Of a stretch of 40,070 nucleotides of DNA, positions 11,168-20,355 are shown piece after piece. Made by a program: the position numbers and the translations under genes. The DNA is from a bacterium. GTDB taxonomy: Bacteria > Gemmatimonadota > Gemmatimonadetes > Gemmatimonadales > Gemmatimonadaceae. Within the stretch, counting starts at the first letter, position 1. Each line of letters opens with the position of its first letter. The stretch is from contig JAKAJN010000015.1 of the NCBI GenBank assembly GCA_021813725.1, forward strand, positions 1 to 40,070, in the 5' to 3' direction. The notes under the pieces are model-generated. The model searched no databases and was not told the DNA's origin. It was given only the letters and a program-made list of their open reading frames with translations.

Positions 11168-11211
11168 CAGAGAAACTACAGAGAAAAAACAGAGAAACAA
11201 CAGAAAGACAA
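11168..11211. repeat. 11-nt tandem repeat array (family A, copy 2) between two tRNA genes
   Basis: Four 11-nt units begin at 11168, 11179, 11190 and 11201, each starting CAGAGA or CAGAAA and continuing with A-rich purines, plus a partial fifth unit. The period and consensus are the same as at 38619 and, on the opposite strand, at 1-66. The array fills most of the spacer between tRNA-Ser(GGA) and tRNA-Ser(CGA), starting 6 nt from the 5' end of the first. Confidence 0.88.
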
Positions 11212-11235
11212 CAGACAACGGGGGCGGGAGAACGA

Positions 11236-11265
11236 CGACGCGCCGGTGGGGGCACCGACGCGTCG
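11236..11265 (-). other. 13-bp hairpin in the inter-tRNA spacer
   Basis: In the minus-strand transcript CGACGCGTCGGTG pairs with CACCGGCGCGTCG across a CCCC loop, giving 13 bp with a single G-U pair. The same DNA on the plus strand has a C-A mismatch, which favours a role in the minus-strand RNA. It lies 13 nt after the 3' end of tRNA-Ser(CGA). No U-run follows, so it may be a processing site, a stabiliser or a weak terminator. Confidence 0.6.
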
Positions 11266-11278
11266 CGTCACGCAAGAG

Positions 11279-11365
11279 CGGACAGGGTGAGATTCGAACT
11301 CACGATACCGTTGCCGGTATGCCGGTTTTCGAGACCGGTGCCTTCAGCCACTCGGCCACCTGTCC
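11279..11365 (-). tRNA. tRNA-Ser(CGA)
   Basis: On the minus strand the acceptor stem is GGACAGG/CCTGTCC, the same as in the neighbouring tRNA-Ser. The D arm is GCC...GGC. The anticodon stem CCGGT/ACCGG carries the loop CTCGAAA (anticodon CGA, reading UCG). The variable arm ATACCG-GCAA-CGGTAT is a perfect hairpin, as expected for tRNA-Ser. The T arm is GTGAG-TTCGAAT-CTCAC. The discriminator is G, with no encoded CCA. Confidence 0.97.
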
Positions 11366-11377
11366 AAACGAGTCTTG

Positions 11378-11407
11378 AAAATTATCCGACGCATGAGGGT
11401 GGGTCAA
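11378..11407 (-). promoter_or_regulatory. Promoter of the tRNA-Ser transcription unit
   Basis: On the minus strand TTGACC (11402-11407) and TAATTT (11378-11383) are 17 nt apart. The overlapping GATAAT at 11381-11386 is an alternative -10. The predicted transcription start is only a few nt before the 5' end of tRNA-Ser(CGA). This is the best sigma70-like promoter I see in the window. Confidence 0.75.
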
Positions 11408-11489
11408 CGGGTTTGAGGCGAGATTCGCCCGATATCTCGCGCGCCGAACCGGGCGCAACGCCGCCGCGCGCAACGCCGCCGCGGCCGCC

Positions 11490-11517
11490 GTTGCCACACC
11501 CACGCAGGCGTGGCAAC
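11490..11517 (+). promoter_or_regulatory. Inverted repeat just upstream of the namZ-like gene
   Basis: GTTGCCAC (11490-11497) and GTGGCAAC (11510-11517) form a perfect 8-bp inverted repeat ending 9 nt before the ATG. An alternative inner hairpin, CCACGC with GCGTGG (11500-11513), shares bases with the outer one, so the two folds compete. No Shine-Dalgarno is seen between the repeat and the start codon. It could be an operator or an RNA switch of translation; this is inference. Confidence 0.45.
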
Positions 11518-11526
11518 TTCATCGCC

Positions 11527-12747
11527 ATGCGTACACTCCTCCGCCAAATCGCCGTCGCCGCGGCCTTCCTGCCGGCGACGCTCCCCGTCGCCGCTCAGCC
11601 GACCGTCAAGCCCGGCATCGAAGTGCTCCTCTCCGATTCGCTGCATCTGATTCGCGGCAAGCGCGTCGGCCTGCTCACCAACCACAGTGGTCGCCTGTCC
11701 GACGGGACCAGCACCATCGACGCGCTCTTCCGGGCGCCGGGCGTCACGCTCGCCGCGCTCTTCGGCCCCGAGCACGGCATCCGCGGCGCTGCGAAGGCCG
11801 GCGAGAGGATCAGTTCGTCCGTGGACTCCGCGACGGGCGTCCCCATCTACTCCCTCTACGGCGACCAGCACGTGCCGTCGGCGGAGCAGCTCAAGACCAT
11901 CGACGTCCTGCTCTACGACATCCAGGACGTCGGCGCGCGCGTCTACACCTACGAGTGGACGATGGCGTCGAGCGCGGAGGCGGCGGGCAAGGCCGGCGTG
12001 CCCGTGATCATTCTCGATCGTCCCAACCCGATCCGCGCCGACCGCGTGGACGGCGGGATGCTCGACACCGCGTTCAAGTCGGGCGTCGGCCTTTTCCCCG
12101 TGGCCCTGCGCTACGGCCTCACGCCCGGCGAGTTGGCGCGCTACCTGGTGGGGACGGGCCAGCTCAAGGCCAACGTCACGGTCGTGCCGATGCAGGGGTA
12201 TCGGCGCGCGATGTACTACGAGGCCACTGGGCTCCCCTGGGAGAATCCGTCGCCGAACCTGCGCAACACCGACGCCTGCCTCCTCTACACGGGGACCGTG
12301 TTCTTCGAGGGCGTCAACGTCAGCGAGGGGCGCGGCACCGACAACCCGTTTGCGCAGGTCGGCGCGAGTTGGCTCACCGATGCGGGAACGATCGTGAAGA
12401 CGCTGAACGCCAAGAAGCTCCCCGGCGTCTGGTTCGACTCGGTGTCACGCCCGGTCGAGGCGGGGTACGAGTTCGGCGGGCAGACCATTCCGATGATCCG
12501 GGTCACCGTCACCAACCGCGACGCGGTGGTCCCGGTGGATGTGGGCGCCCATATGCTGCGGGCCATCTACGAACGGCACAAGGATGCCTGGCAGTGGCGC
12601 CCGCGTTCGATCGACCGCCTCTCCGGCAGTGCCCGCCTGCGCGAGGCGGTGGAGAAGGATGGCGGCATCGAGGCGCTCCTCCCGGTATATCGGGCGGAGT
12701 CGCAGCAGTTTCTCGCCGCGTCGAAGAAGTACTGGATCTACAAGTAG
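11527..12747 (+). CDS. namZ: Exported DUF1343 family protein, NamZ-like exo-beta-N-acetylmuramidase
   Basis: The family founder NamZ removes N-acetylmuramic acid from the non-reducing end of peptidoglycan fragments. The 406-residue product starts with a signal peptide (residues about 1-24, ending PVAAQ). Family segments seen in order are GKRVGLLTNHSGR, ALFGPEHGIRG, VPIYSLYGD, DVLLYDIQDVGARVYTY, IILDRPNPI and FFEGVNVSEGRGTDNPF. It should act outside the cytoplasmic membrane in wall recycling. The ATG at 11527 opens the signal peptide; the frame further upstream overlaps the tRNA gene. Only 9 nt separate its stop from the convergent tadA stop. It is one of three plus-strand genes in the window. 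Confidence 0.9.
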   Translation: MRTLLRQIAVAAAFLPATLPVAAQPTVKPGIEVLLSDSLHLIRGKRVGLLTNHSGRLSDGTSTIDALFRAPGVTLAALFGPEHGIRGAAKAGERISSSVDSATGVPIYSLYGDQHVPSAEQLKTIDVLLYDIQDVGARVYTYEWTMASSAEAAGKAGVPVIILDRPNPIRADRVDGGMLDTAFKSGVGLFPVALRYGLTPGELARYLVGTGQLKANVTVVPMQGYRRAMYYEATGLPWENPSPNLRNTDACLLYTGTVFFEGVNVSEGRGTDNPFAQVGASWLTDAGTIVKTLNAKKLPGVWFDSVSRPVEAGYEFGGQTIPMIRVTVTNRDAVVPVDVGAHMLRAIYERHKDAWQWRPRSIDRLSGSARLREAVEKDGGIEALLPVYRAESQQFLAASKKYWIYK

Positions 12748-12756
12748 CCGCGCGTT

Positions 12757-13254
<498 letters not shown>

Positions 13255-14220
13255 CTATGGCGTCCAGCCGTAATGCACACGCAGATACTCGATCGCCGTG
13301 GACACGAGTGCGGCGGCGTACCGGTCGAGGTTTGCCGGCGAATCGCGCACGCCCGTCTTCCAGGCTTCGGTCTGGATGGCATCCACTGCTCCGCCGCGTC
13401 CGGAGCCGTGTCGGTCGGTGATGTAACCGCCGTCGTAGTACAACTCGTCTTCCGGCGGCGCCGGCAGGTCGGGCGACGGCACCGCCGCGTAGCCGTTGCG
13501 CGCCAGGATCGCGCCGAGACTCGTCGGACCGCGAAGCAGCGTGGCGGGCGAGAGGTGACCTTCATTGTCAGCGGCCAGGCGCGCGATCCCGGATCGACCA
13601 ATGGCGCCGGACGCTTCGAGCGCGGCGTCCGACTGCCGCAGGCTCGCGGCAGAAATCACGTAGCCGAGTTCCAGCCTGGGCCACGGGTGCACCGTCCCGT
13701 GCAGGTCCAGCAGGAGACCGCGGCGATGTGTGCGGACCACACGCGACCGCGCCGTGTCGAGAAACGCGTGATACGCTTCCCATATGGGCACCGTGACGCT
13801 GTTGCCGCCGGTGCCCTCGAGTACCTCGCGATTTGGATCGAGCTTGGACCGGGCCAGCTTGTTGATGACGACGTGCGCGTGCCGACCCGTCCGGGTCCGG
13901 AACTCGGTCGCGACGCGGCGCGCCAGCTCCTCGATGGCGTCGTCGCCGCCCGTGATGCAGCCGGCGCAGTTCCGCGTCGGCAGGAACGCCGGCGCAAGCG
14001 ATCCGCCGTGCGGAGCCGAGATGACGAGTGGCGCGTCGCCGACGGTGTACTCCACCCAGCCACCGGGGTCGGTGGTCACCTCGCCGGCTCGTGGCGCCGG
14101 AGTTGGCGCCGCAGGTCCCGTCCCACCGCACGCGAGCAGCGCGCTGACCAGCGTCCCACACAACGCACCACAAACCGTCGGCGACGCGCCGTGTATCGAA
14201 CGCCGTATGGCCCTCATCAT
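13255..14220 (-). CDS. Lipoprotein related to N-formylglutamate amidohydrolases
   Basis: The product of about 321 residues has a lipoprotein signal ending LLACGG, so it should be lipid-anchored in the envelope. After a Pro/Ala linker it shows motifs that resemble the N-formylglutamate amidohydrolase fold: VISAPHGGSLAP, then a Glu-rich helix, then LLLDLHGT and a late Asn-Glu segment (DNEGHLSP). Those enzymes are metal-dependent and usually cytosolic in histidine breakdown; an exported copy next to tadA and clpB has no histidine-pathway neighbour. The substrate may be another N-acyl amino acid or a peptide, which is inference. The start at 14220 gives a normal signal peptide; ATG codons at 14256 and 14217 are alternatives, and none has a strong Shine-Dalgarno. 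Confidence 0.72.
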   Translation of the reverse strand: MMRAIRRSIHGASPTVCGALCGTLVSALLACGGTGPAAPTPAPRAGEVTTDPGGWVEYTVGDAPLVISAPHGGSLAPAFLPTRNCAGCITGGDDAIEELARRVATEFRTRTGRHAHVVINKLARSKLDPNREVLEGTGGNSVTVPIWEAYHAFLDTARSRVVRTHRRGLLLDLHGTVHPWPRLELGYVISAASLRQSDAALEASGAIGRSGIARLAADNEGHLSPATLLRGPTSLGAILARNGYAAVPSPDLPAPPEDELYYDGGYITDRHGSGRGGAVDAIQTEAWKTGVRDSPANLDRYAAALVSTAIEYLRVHYGWTP

Positions 14221-14265
14221 TCGGAACGCACGGAACAGGCCGCCTCCGCCCTGCATGCGCGACGT

Positions 14266-16851
14266 CTACGCCCGCGCGAACACCAGCCCCTCGCCCTGGG
14301 CGTCGGCGCGCACCGTGTCGCCCTCTGAATACTCGCCTTGCAGCAGCGCGAGCGCGAGCGGGTTCTGCAGGAGCCGCTGAATGGCGCGCTTGAGCGGCCG
14401 CGCGCCGAACGCGGGGTCGTAGCCCTCCTGTGCCAGCAGCGCGCGCGCGGCGGGCGTCACGTCGAGCGTCAGCTTCTTGTCGGCCAGCAGACGGTCCAGG
14501 CGCCGGAGCTGCAGGTCCACGATGCGGGCGATCTCGTCTCGGCCCAGCGGGCGAAAGATGATGATGTCATCCACGCGGTTCAGGAACTCCGGTTTGAACT
14601 GCGACCGGAGCGCCTGCGTGACCTGCGCCTCCACCAGCGCCCAGTTGTCGGTGCCCTGCTCCAGGATCCACGACGAACCGACGTTCGACGTCATGATGAC
14701 GACGGTGTTGCGGAAGTCGACCGTGCGCCCCTGCGAATCGGTGAGCCGGCCATCGTCGAGGATCTGCAGAAGAATGTTGAAGACGTCAGCGTGCGCCTTC
14801 TCGATCTCGTCGAACAGTATCACGGCGTAGGGACGGCGGCGCACCGCCTCGGTGAGCTGTCCGCCCTCCTCGTAGCCGACGTACCCCGGCGGCGCGCCAA
14901 TCAGGCGAGCCACGGCGTGCTTCTCCATGTACTCGGACATGTCGATGCGCACCATCGCCGTTTCGTCGTCGAACAGGAACTCGGCCAGCGCCCGCGCCGT
15001 TTCTGTCTTGCCCACGCCCGTGGGGCCGAGGAAAATGAACGAGCCGATCGGGCGATTGGGATCCTGCAAGCCGGCGCGCGAGCGCCGCACGGCATCGGCG
15101 ACGGCGCGCACGGCCTCGGACTGGCCGATGACGCGACGTGCCAGCTCCTGGTCCAGCTTGGCAAGCCGTTCCTTTTCGCTCTCCATCATCCGGGTGACGG
15201 GAATGCCCGTCCACTTCGCGACGATCTCGGCGATGTCGTCGGCGCCGACCTCCTCCTTGAGGAACCGCGTCCCCCCCTGGCGCTGGTCCGCCATCCGGGC
15301 GTCGATGTCCTTGAGCTGCTTCTCGAGCTGCGGGATGCGCCCATAGGTGATCTCGGCGGCCTTGCCCAGCTCGCCGGCACGCGTGGCGCGTTCGGCGTCG
15401 CCGCGCGCCTCCTCGATCTGCTGCTTCAGCTTGCCGACGCCGCCGAGCGCGTCCTTCTCGAGCTGCCACTGCGCCTTCATCGAGGCGCTCTGCTCGCGCT
15501 GATTCGCCAGCTCCTTCTCGAGCGCAGCGCGCCGCTCGACGGACGCCTTGTCCTTCTCCTTCGCCAGCGCCTGACGCTCGATCTCGAGCTGGACGATGCG
15601 GCGCTCCACCTCGTCAATCTCCTGCGGCAGCGAGTCAATCTCGATGCGCAGGCGCGACGCCGCCTCGTCCACGAGGTCGATGGCCTTGTCGGGGAGGAAC
15701 CGGTCGCCGATGTACCGATGACTCAGCGTCGCCGCCGCCACGATGGCGCCGTCGGTGATGCGCACGCCGTGGTGGCTCTCGTAGCGCTCCTTCAATCCGC
15801 GCAGGATGGCAATGGTGCTCTCCACCGACGGCTCGCCGACGAAGACGGGCTGAAAGCGGCGCTCGAGCGCCGGGTCCTTCTCCACGTGCTTGCGGTACTC
15901 GTCGAGTGTCGTCGCGCCGACCACACGCAGCTCGCCGCGCGCCAGCATCGGCTTGAGCATGTTGCCGGCGTCCATCGCCCCTTCGGCCTTGCCCGCGCCG
16001 ACGATGGTGTGCATCTCGTCGATGAAGACGACGAACTGCCCCTCGCTGGCCGTGATTTCCTTGAGCACCGCCTTGAGGCGCTCCTCGAACTCGCCGCGGA
16101 ACTTCGCACCGGCGATCAGCGCCCCCATGTCGAGCGCGACGAGCCGCTTGTTCTTGAGCGACTCGGGGACGTCGCCATTCACGATGCGCTGGGCGAGCCC
16201 CTCGGCGATGGCGGTCTTGCCGACGCCGGGCTCGCCGATGAGCACCGGGTTGTTCTTGGTGCGACGCGAAAGCACCTGCATGACGCGGCGGATTTCCTCG
16301 TCGCGCCCGATCACCGGGTCGAGCTTCCCCTTGCGCGCCGCCTCGGTGAGGTCGCGCGTGAACTTCTCCAACGCCTGGTACTGGTTCTCCGGATTCTGGT
16401 CGGTGACGCGGTGCGCCCCGCGCACCGCCTCGATCGCTTCAAGAATCGCGGCGCGTGACGCGCCGACGGCGGCGAGCGCCGCCTTGGTCTCCGTCCCCTT
16501 CACATCGCCGAGCGCCAGCAGGAGATGCTCGGTGGACACGTACTCGTCGCCCAGCGCCTGCGCCTCCTGTTCGGCGCGGTCGAGCACCGCCGAGAGCTCG
16601 CGCGCCAGCGACGGGCTGGCGCCGCTCTGCTTCGGGTAACGTCCGATCTCCCGCTCGACCGCCTCGGTGAGCGCCGGCACGTTCACGCCCAGCTTCTGCA
16701 ACACCGGTACGACGATGCTCTCGTCCTGCGCGAGCAGGGCGGCGAGCAGGTGGGCGTCGTACACAAGCGGATTGCCGTTGCGACGCGCCAGCGCGAGCGC
16801 GTCGTTGAGGGCGTCGGCAGATTTCAGGGTGAGGCGATCGGGGCTGAGCAT
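14266..16851 (-). CDS. clpB: ATP-dependent chaperone ClpB
   Basis: ClpB rescues proteins from aggregates together with DnaK. The 861-residue length is standard. An N-terminal Clp repeat domain (about 1-145) is followed by the first AAA module with Walker A GEPGVGKT near residue 205. The long coiled-coil M domain spans about 400-520, and the second AAA module has GPTGVGKTE near 607. The LFDEIEKAH Walker B and the C-terminal small domain are present. There is no ClpP-binding loop of the ClpA/C kind. The 170 nt in front of the gene holds a pyrimidine-rich stretch but no Shine-Dalgarno, no CIRCE element and no obvious heat-shock promoter. Confidence 0.98.
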   Translation of the reverse strand: MLSPDRLTLKSADALNDALALARRNGNPLVYDAHLLAALLAQDESIVVPVLQKLGVNVPALTEAVEREIGRYPKQSGASPSLARELSAVLDRAEQEAQALGDEYVSTEHLLLALGDVKGTETKAALAAVGASRAAILEAIEAVRGAHRVTDQNPENQYQALEKFTRDLTEAARKGKLDPVIGRDEEIRRVMQVLSRRTKNNPVLIGEPGVGKTAIAEGLAQRIVNGDVPESLKNKRLVALDMGALIAGAKFRGEFEERLKAVLKEITASEGQFVVFIDEMHTIVGAGKAEGAMDAGNMLKPMLARGELRVVGATTLDEYRKHVEKDPALERRFQPVFVGEPSVESTIAILRGLKERYESHHGVRITDGAIVAAATLSHRYIGDRFLPDKAIDLVDEAASRLRIEIDSLPQEIDEVERRIVQLEIERQALAKEKDKASVERRAALEKELANQREQSASMKAQWQLEKDALGGVGKLKQQIEEARGDAERATRAGELGKAAEITYGRIPQLEKQLKDIDARMADQRQGGTRFLKEEVGADDIAEIVAKWTGIPVTRMMESEKERLAKLDQELARRVIGQSEAVRAVADAVRRSRAGLQDPNRPIGSFIFLGPTGVGKTETARALAEFLFDDETAMVRIDMSEYMEKHAVARLIGAPPGYVGYEEGGQLTEAVRRRPYAVILFDEIEKAHADVFNILLQILDDGRLTDSQGRTVDFRNTVVIMTSNVGSSWILEQGTDNWALVEAQVTQALRSQFKPEFLNRVDDIIIFRPLGRDEIARIVDLQLRRLDRLLADKKLTLDVTPAARALLAQEGYDPAFGARPLKRAIQRLLQNPLALALLQGEYSEGDTVRADAQGEGLVFARA

Positions 16852-17021
16852 ACGGCTACGGAACGGGGAGGAGGGAGAGGCGCGGGAACGGGGGGCGAGG
16901 AGTGGAACGCGGGGTGAGAATCACGGTGCGACGTACGTGCAACAGTGGTGCCGTGCTTCGTCCGCCGTTAAGGCATTGGAGTGCGCCCGCCCCCGCGTGC
17001 CGTGCGCCTCCTCGGCAGGTT

Positions 17022-17840
17022 CTACGCTACAGTGCGATACTCCCGCCGGATCTTGTCGACCTGCGCGAGTCCCTTCCACCGAGTGGCCCACGGCACGAGG
17101 CGCCAGACCCACCAGAGCGCCCGGGCATAGAACGGATACACGATCAGCGCCCGGTTGCGCTCGATGCCATCGAAGACGCGAGGGATCAGCCCCTCCACCG
17201 GCATGATCGGGAACGGCGCCATCGTGCGCATCGCATCGGCCTTGAGGCCAGCGACGATCGTCCGTGCGTAGATGTTGCTCTCGATGAAGCCCGGGCAGAC
17301 GGCGGTCACTCGCACTCCCAGGGCCTCCCCTTCGAGACGCAATGCGTGCGAGAGGCCGACCACCGCCCACTTGGAGGTGCCGTAGGCGCTCAACCCCGGC
17401 GTGGGAATGAGCCCTGCGAGCGACGCCGTGTTGACGAGGTGTCCCCCGCCCTGCGCGACCATCTGCCGATAGGCCGCGTGCGCCACGTTGACGACCCCGA
17501 CGAGATTCACCTGCAGCACGTGCTGCCACTGTTCGAGCGTGGAGTCGCGAAACTCGCCCGCGAAACCGATGCCGGCGTTGTTGAAGCAGTAGTCCAGCCG
17601 GCCGCGAGCCGCCGACGCTTCGGCAATCGTGCGAGCGACCGCCGCAGCATCTGTCACGTCGAGTCGGCGCGCATCGGCTCGCCCGCCCGCCGCCACGCAT
17701 TCCGCCGCCACGCGCTCCGCCGCGACGCCGTCCACGTCGGTGACCCACACGTGCGCGCCGCGCAACGCCGCCTCGTGTGCCAGGGCCCGGCCGATTCCCG
17801 AGCCACCACCCGTGATGAAGACCAGCGAGTCGTTGAACAT
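17022..17840 (-). CDS. Short-chain dehydrogenase/reductase
   Basis: A 272-residue NAD(P)-dependent oxidoreductase of the classical SDR fold. The nucleotide-binding TGGGSGIG is at residues 10-17, NNAG at 87-90, and the catalytic Ser140, Tyr153 and Lys157 (SAYGTSK) are all in place. PGFIESNIY after the active site is typical. The C-terminal part (YPFYARALWWVWRLVPW) is aromatic and hydrophobic and may touch the membrane, as in SDRs acting on lipids or acyl chains; the substrate is unknown. I chose the ATG at 17840 (MFNDSLVFITGGG) because the frame further upstream runs through a terminator. The upstream GGA is a weak ribosome-binding site. It seems to be a single-gene unit. Confidence 0.92.
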   Translation of the reverse strand: MFNDSLVFITGGGSGIGRALAHEAALRGAHVWVTDVDGVAAERVAAECVAAGGRADARRLDVTDAAAVARTIAEASAARGRLDYCFNNAGIGFAGEFRDSTLEQWQHVLQVNLVGVVNVAHAAYRQMVAQGGGHLVNTASLAGLIPTPGLSAYGTSKWAVVGLSHALRLEGEALGVRVTAVCPGFIESNIYARTIVAGLKADAMRTMAPFPIMPVEGLIPRVFDGIERNRALIVYPFYARALWWVWRLVPWATRWKGLAQVDKIRREYRTVA

Positions 17841-17875
17841 TCGATCCACGCGGAGAAGTCGCGGAGAAGGTGCCG

Positions 17876-17917
17876 AAAAAACGAACCGCCCGGGAGGTGG
17901 ATGGTCTCCCGGGCGGT
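17876..17917 (-). terminator. Strong rho-independent terminator of the small sorting-domain gene
   Basis: On the minus strand ACCGCCCGGGAG pairs perfectly with CTCCCGGGCGGT (12 bp, 9-nt loop), followed by TCG and six T. It begins 9 nt after the stop of the gene at 17927-18370. This is the clearest intrinsic terminator in the window. Confidence 0.93.
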
Positions 17918-17926
17918 CCAAGTCGG

Positions 17927-18370
17927 CTACTTCGTGATCAGCATCTTCTTGACGATCCGTTGACCGTCGACCTCAATGACATACATGTAGATGCCCGAGG
18001 CCACTTCGTTGCTGGTATTGCGGTAGTTGCCATTCCAGTACGCCGTGTACTGGCCGCACGTCAGCAATACGTTCTCCAGCGGTTGACCCCCTGCCACATT
18101 TCCCGCCCCGCCCTGCAGCACCGGCACCGCGACAAACTGCGCGAGCAGGTTGTAGACGCGGACGGAAACCTTGAACTGCTGAGAGGGATCGTTCGTGCAT
18201 TCAATGCCGAACGGAATCCAGGTTTCCGGATTGAACGGATTGGGATAGTTCTGCTTCAGCGTTACAACTGGTCGCTTGGCCTGGCCCGAACTGGAGCCCT
18301 GAGCCGTCCCAAGCTGTGGCGTGAGGGCGAGGGTCAGCACCGCTAGGAGTGCTGCCCAACGAAACCTCAT
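17927..18370 (-). CDS. Small exported protein consisting of a FlgD/Por-type sorting domain
   Basis: After a signal peptide (about 24 residues, ending GTAQ) the 147-residue protein is almost wholly one C-terminal-type domain. It opens with LKQNYPNPFNPETWIPF, continues with VRVYNLLAQ, then AYWNGNYRNTSNEVASGIYMYVI, and ends KKMLITK. This pattern is the FlgD-Ig-like or type IX secretion sorting domain that normally sits at the end of large secreted proteins; here there is no cargo domain. The gene has a strong Shine-Dalgarno (AAGGAG 6 nt before ATG) and a perfect terminator, so it looks like a well-expressed single gene. It could be a surface or matrix protein in its own right. Its function is not known to me. 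Confidence 0.88.
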   Translation of the reverse strand: MRFRWAALLAVLTLALTPQLGTAQGSSSGQAKRPVVTLKQNYPNPFNPETWIPFGIECTNDPSQQFKVSVRVYNLLAQFVAVPVLQGGAGNVAGGQPLENVLLTCGQYTAYWNGNYRNTSNEVASGIYMYVIEVDGQRIVKKMLITK

Positions 18371-18436
18371 CGTAACTCCTTTTCTGACAAGTCAGGTTCG
18401 GTTGATGTGTCTCCTCTAGGATTGGGTGTGGATGTG

Positions 18437-18446
18437 ATTGGCCAAT
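18437..18446. promoter_or_regulatory. Palindrome in the promoter region of the small sorting-domain gene
   Basis: A perfect 10-nt palindrome ATTGGCCAAT lies about 67 nt upstream of the start codon in an AT-richer stretch just after selB. A second short palindrome (CTGACTTGTCAG) lies nearer the ribosome-binding site. Either could bind a regulator, but 10 nt is short and no consensus is recognised. Confidence 0.3.
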
Positions 18447-18453
18447 AATCAAC

Positions 18454-20355
18454 CTAGGGTTCGTTCCTGACACTGTCAAGGAACGAGGCAACCGCGGCGG
18501 GAAGGCGGTCCCAATGAAAATGCCGACCATCCCCGAGGCGCGACGAGATGCCTAGGCGGTCGCAGCCCTCGATGAGTGGAATGGAAAACTTCCGGCTGAT
18601 ACCGAAGATTTCCCGAATCTCCCCTGCCGTGTACGAGCGCTGCTCGCGCGTCCCCGCGCGCAGGACCAGCAGCGCGTCGCGCCACACCCCTGGGGTGAGG
18701 TAGCGTTCCTCCCCCACCTGGACGACGCGCCCCTCGCGTTCGAGCAGGCGAACCAGCGCCGGGGCGCGTGCGCCAACATGCTCGACAATCTCGCCGAGCG
18801 TCGGTGCTTCGCGGCCCCGGCCCGCGAGCATCGTCATGATAGCGTCGAGCGCGGCGCGATCAGCGGTCGTGAGCTTCGGTTGCCACCCGGCGCGCGCCAC
18901 GACGGCGTCGGCAAGGGTGATGTCGCCGGCGTCGATGGCGGCGTGCACCACTGCGTCGGCGAGTTCGGCGTCCACGCCGAGTTGGGAGCGCAACAGCTGC
19001 AGGGGTGCGCCGCGGTCGAGCGGCCTCGCGGCGTGGCTCGCATCCACCGCCTTCAACAGCGTCTCGCGTGCGCCGGCGAGGCGCGCCCGCAGCGTGAGTC
19101 GCCCGGCGACGGTGACGAACTCGTCTCCGCCCTCGGCGATCAGCGCGTCGCAATCCGCACGACGCAGCCCCAGCCGCAGCGGGAGCGCGGCGACTTCGAG
19201 CCCGCGCTGCTGCACCTCCTGCACCATCCATCTCAGTCGCTCCAGCGCACTGGCCTGCGCCGACGCGAACGGGTGCACGCGTCGCCAGGGCGGCGCGGGA
19301 TCGGTGAGGATTCCGCCGCCGATCGTGGCCACCGGCGCGGCCGATCGCAGGACGAAGCGATCGCCGCCGCGCGCGACGATCGGCTGGTCGAGCACGAGCC
19401 GCACGGGTGTTGTGCGACCGGGTGGCACGGGCCCGCCGCGAGCCACCACACGCGCACCCACCTCGACCGTGCCCAGATGCAGGCGCACGCGCGTGCGCGC
19501 CGTCAGGGAGACGCCGGCGTCGTCGAACAACGCCACATCCGCGCGCATTCGGTCGTGCGCTTCCCATCGGTCTCCCGCGCCCACGAGGACGGCACCGCGG
19601 CCGAGCGCGTCGCGCTCGACGCCGGCGAGTGCGATCGCCACACGTTGCCCCGCCACGCCCGTGGCCGCCGCGTGCCCGTGCGTCTCGACGCCGCGCACGC
19701 GCACTGGCGCGGCGCCAGGAAAGACGCGCAGGAGGTCGTCGCGTTGGACCCGCCCTCCCCAGACGGTGCCCGTGACCACCGTCCCGGTTCCCTTCACGGT
19801 GAAGATGCGATCCACCGGCATGCGGAAGCCATCGTCGGCATCGCGCGCCGGCACCGTCGCCGCGGCGCGAGTCAACGCCGCGCGCAGTGCGTCGAGCCCC
19901 TCGCCGGTGCGCGCCGAGACGGGGATGACGGGCGCGCCCTCGAGCGCGGAGCCCGTCAGAATATCCGCCACATCCGCCGTAGCGAGGGCGAGCAGGTCGG
20001 CATCCACCACGTCGGACTTGGTAAGCGCCACGACCCCCGCGCGGATGCCGAGCGCGCCGAGGATGGCGAGATGCTCGCGCGTCTGCGGCATCACGCCCTC
20101 GTCCGCCGCCACGACCAGCAGTGCCAGATCGATGCCGGCCGCGCCGGCCAGCATCGTGCGGACGAACGCTTCGTGGCCGGGGACATCCACTACGCCGACC
20201 GTTCCGACGCCGTCGAGCACGAGCGGCGCGAAGCCCAGCTCAATGGTGATACCGCGGCGCTTCTCCTCCGGCAGGCGATCGGTATCCACGCCGGTGAGCG
20301 CGCGCACGAGCGCCGTCTTGCCGTGGTCGATATGCCCCGCGGTGCCGAGAATCAT
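18454..20355 (-). CDS. selB: Selenocysteine-specific translation elongation factor SelB
   Basis: SelB carries selenocysteinyl-tRNA to UGA codons marked by a SECIS hairpin. The 633-residue protein has the GTPase P-loop GHIDHGKT at residues 7-14, the switch region [11 protein letters not shown], and DVPGHE. Beta-barrel domains II and III follow, and then a series of winged-helix domains. The last of these, with [24 protein letters not shown], is the SECIS-binding type. Length is typical. The ATG overlaps the recO stop in ATGA, so the two genes are coupled. selA, selD and tRNA-Sec are not in the window, and I found no gene here with an in-frame UGA that looks like a selenoprotein. Confidence 0.95.
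   Translation of the reverse strand: MILGTAGHIDHGKTALVRALTGVDTDRLPEEKRRGITIELGFAPLVLDGVGTVGVVDVPGHEAFVRTMLAGAAGIDLALLVVAADEGVMPQTREHLAILGALGIRAGVVALTKSDVVDADLLALATADVADILTGSALEGAPVIPVSARTGEGLDALRAALTRAAATVPARDADDGFRMPVDRIFTVKGTGTVVTGTVWGGRVQRDDLLRVFPGAAPVRVRGVETHGHAAATGVAGQRVAIALAGVERDALGRGAVLVGAGDRWEAHDRMRADVALFDDAGVSLTARTRVRLHLGTVEVGARVVARGGPVPPGRTTPVRLVLDQPIVARGGDRFVLRSAAPVATIGGGILTDPAPPWRRVHPFASAQASALERLRWMVQEVQQRGLEVAALPLRLGLRRADCDALIAEGGDEFVTVAGRLTLRARLAGARETLLKAVDASHAARPLDRGAPLQLLRSQLGVDAELADAVVHAAIDAGDITLADAVVARAGWQPKLTTADRAALDAIMTMLAGRGREAPTLGEIVEHVGARAPALVRLLEREGRVVQVGEERYLTPGVWRDALLVLRAGTREQRSYTAGEIREIFGISRKFSIPLIEGCDRLGISSRLGDGRHFHWDRLPAAVASFLDSVRNEP

Noticed and set aside
11168-11211. 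Possible CRISPR array
   Set aside because: Units are 11 nt in direct tandem without spacers, and no cas gene is in the window.
11054-11275. N-terminal extension of the M14 peptidase through the tRNA region
   Set aside because: The extra 74 codons read through a complete tRNA-Ser gene and the 11-nt repeats. The ATG at 11053 opens a signal peptide and has a Shine-Dalgarno.
14338-16458. A 706-codon open frame on the plus strand across clpB
   Set aside because: It is an antisense shadow of clpB. GC-rich codon use leaves few stops on the other strand, and the product is low-complexity Arg/Leu/Val-rich with no domain.
16852-17021. Heat-shock control site in front of clpB
   Set aside because: I looked for a CIRCE inverted repeat and a sigma32-type promoter. 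Neither is visible; the stretch is pyrimidine-rich and otherwise featureless.
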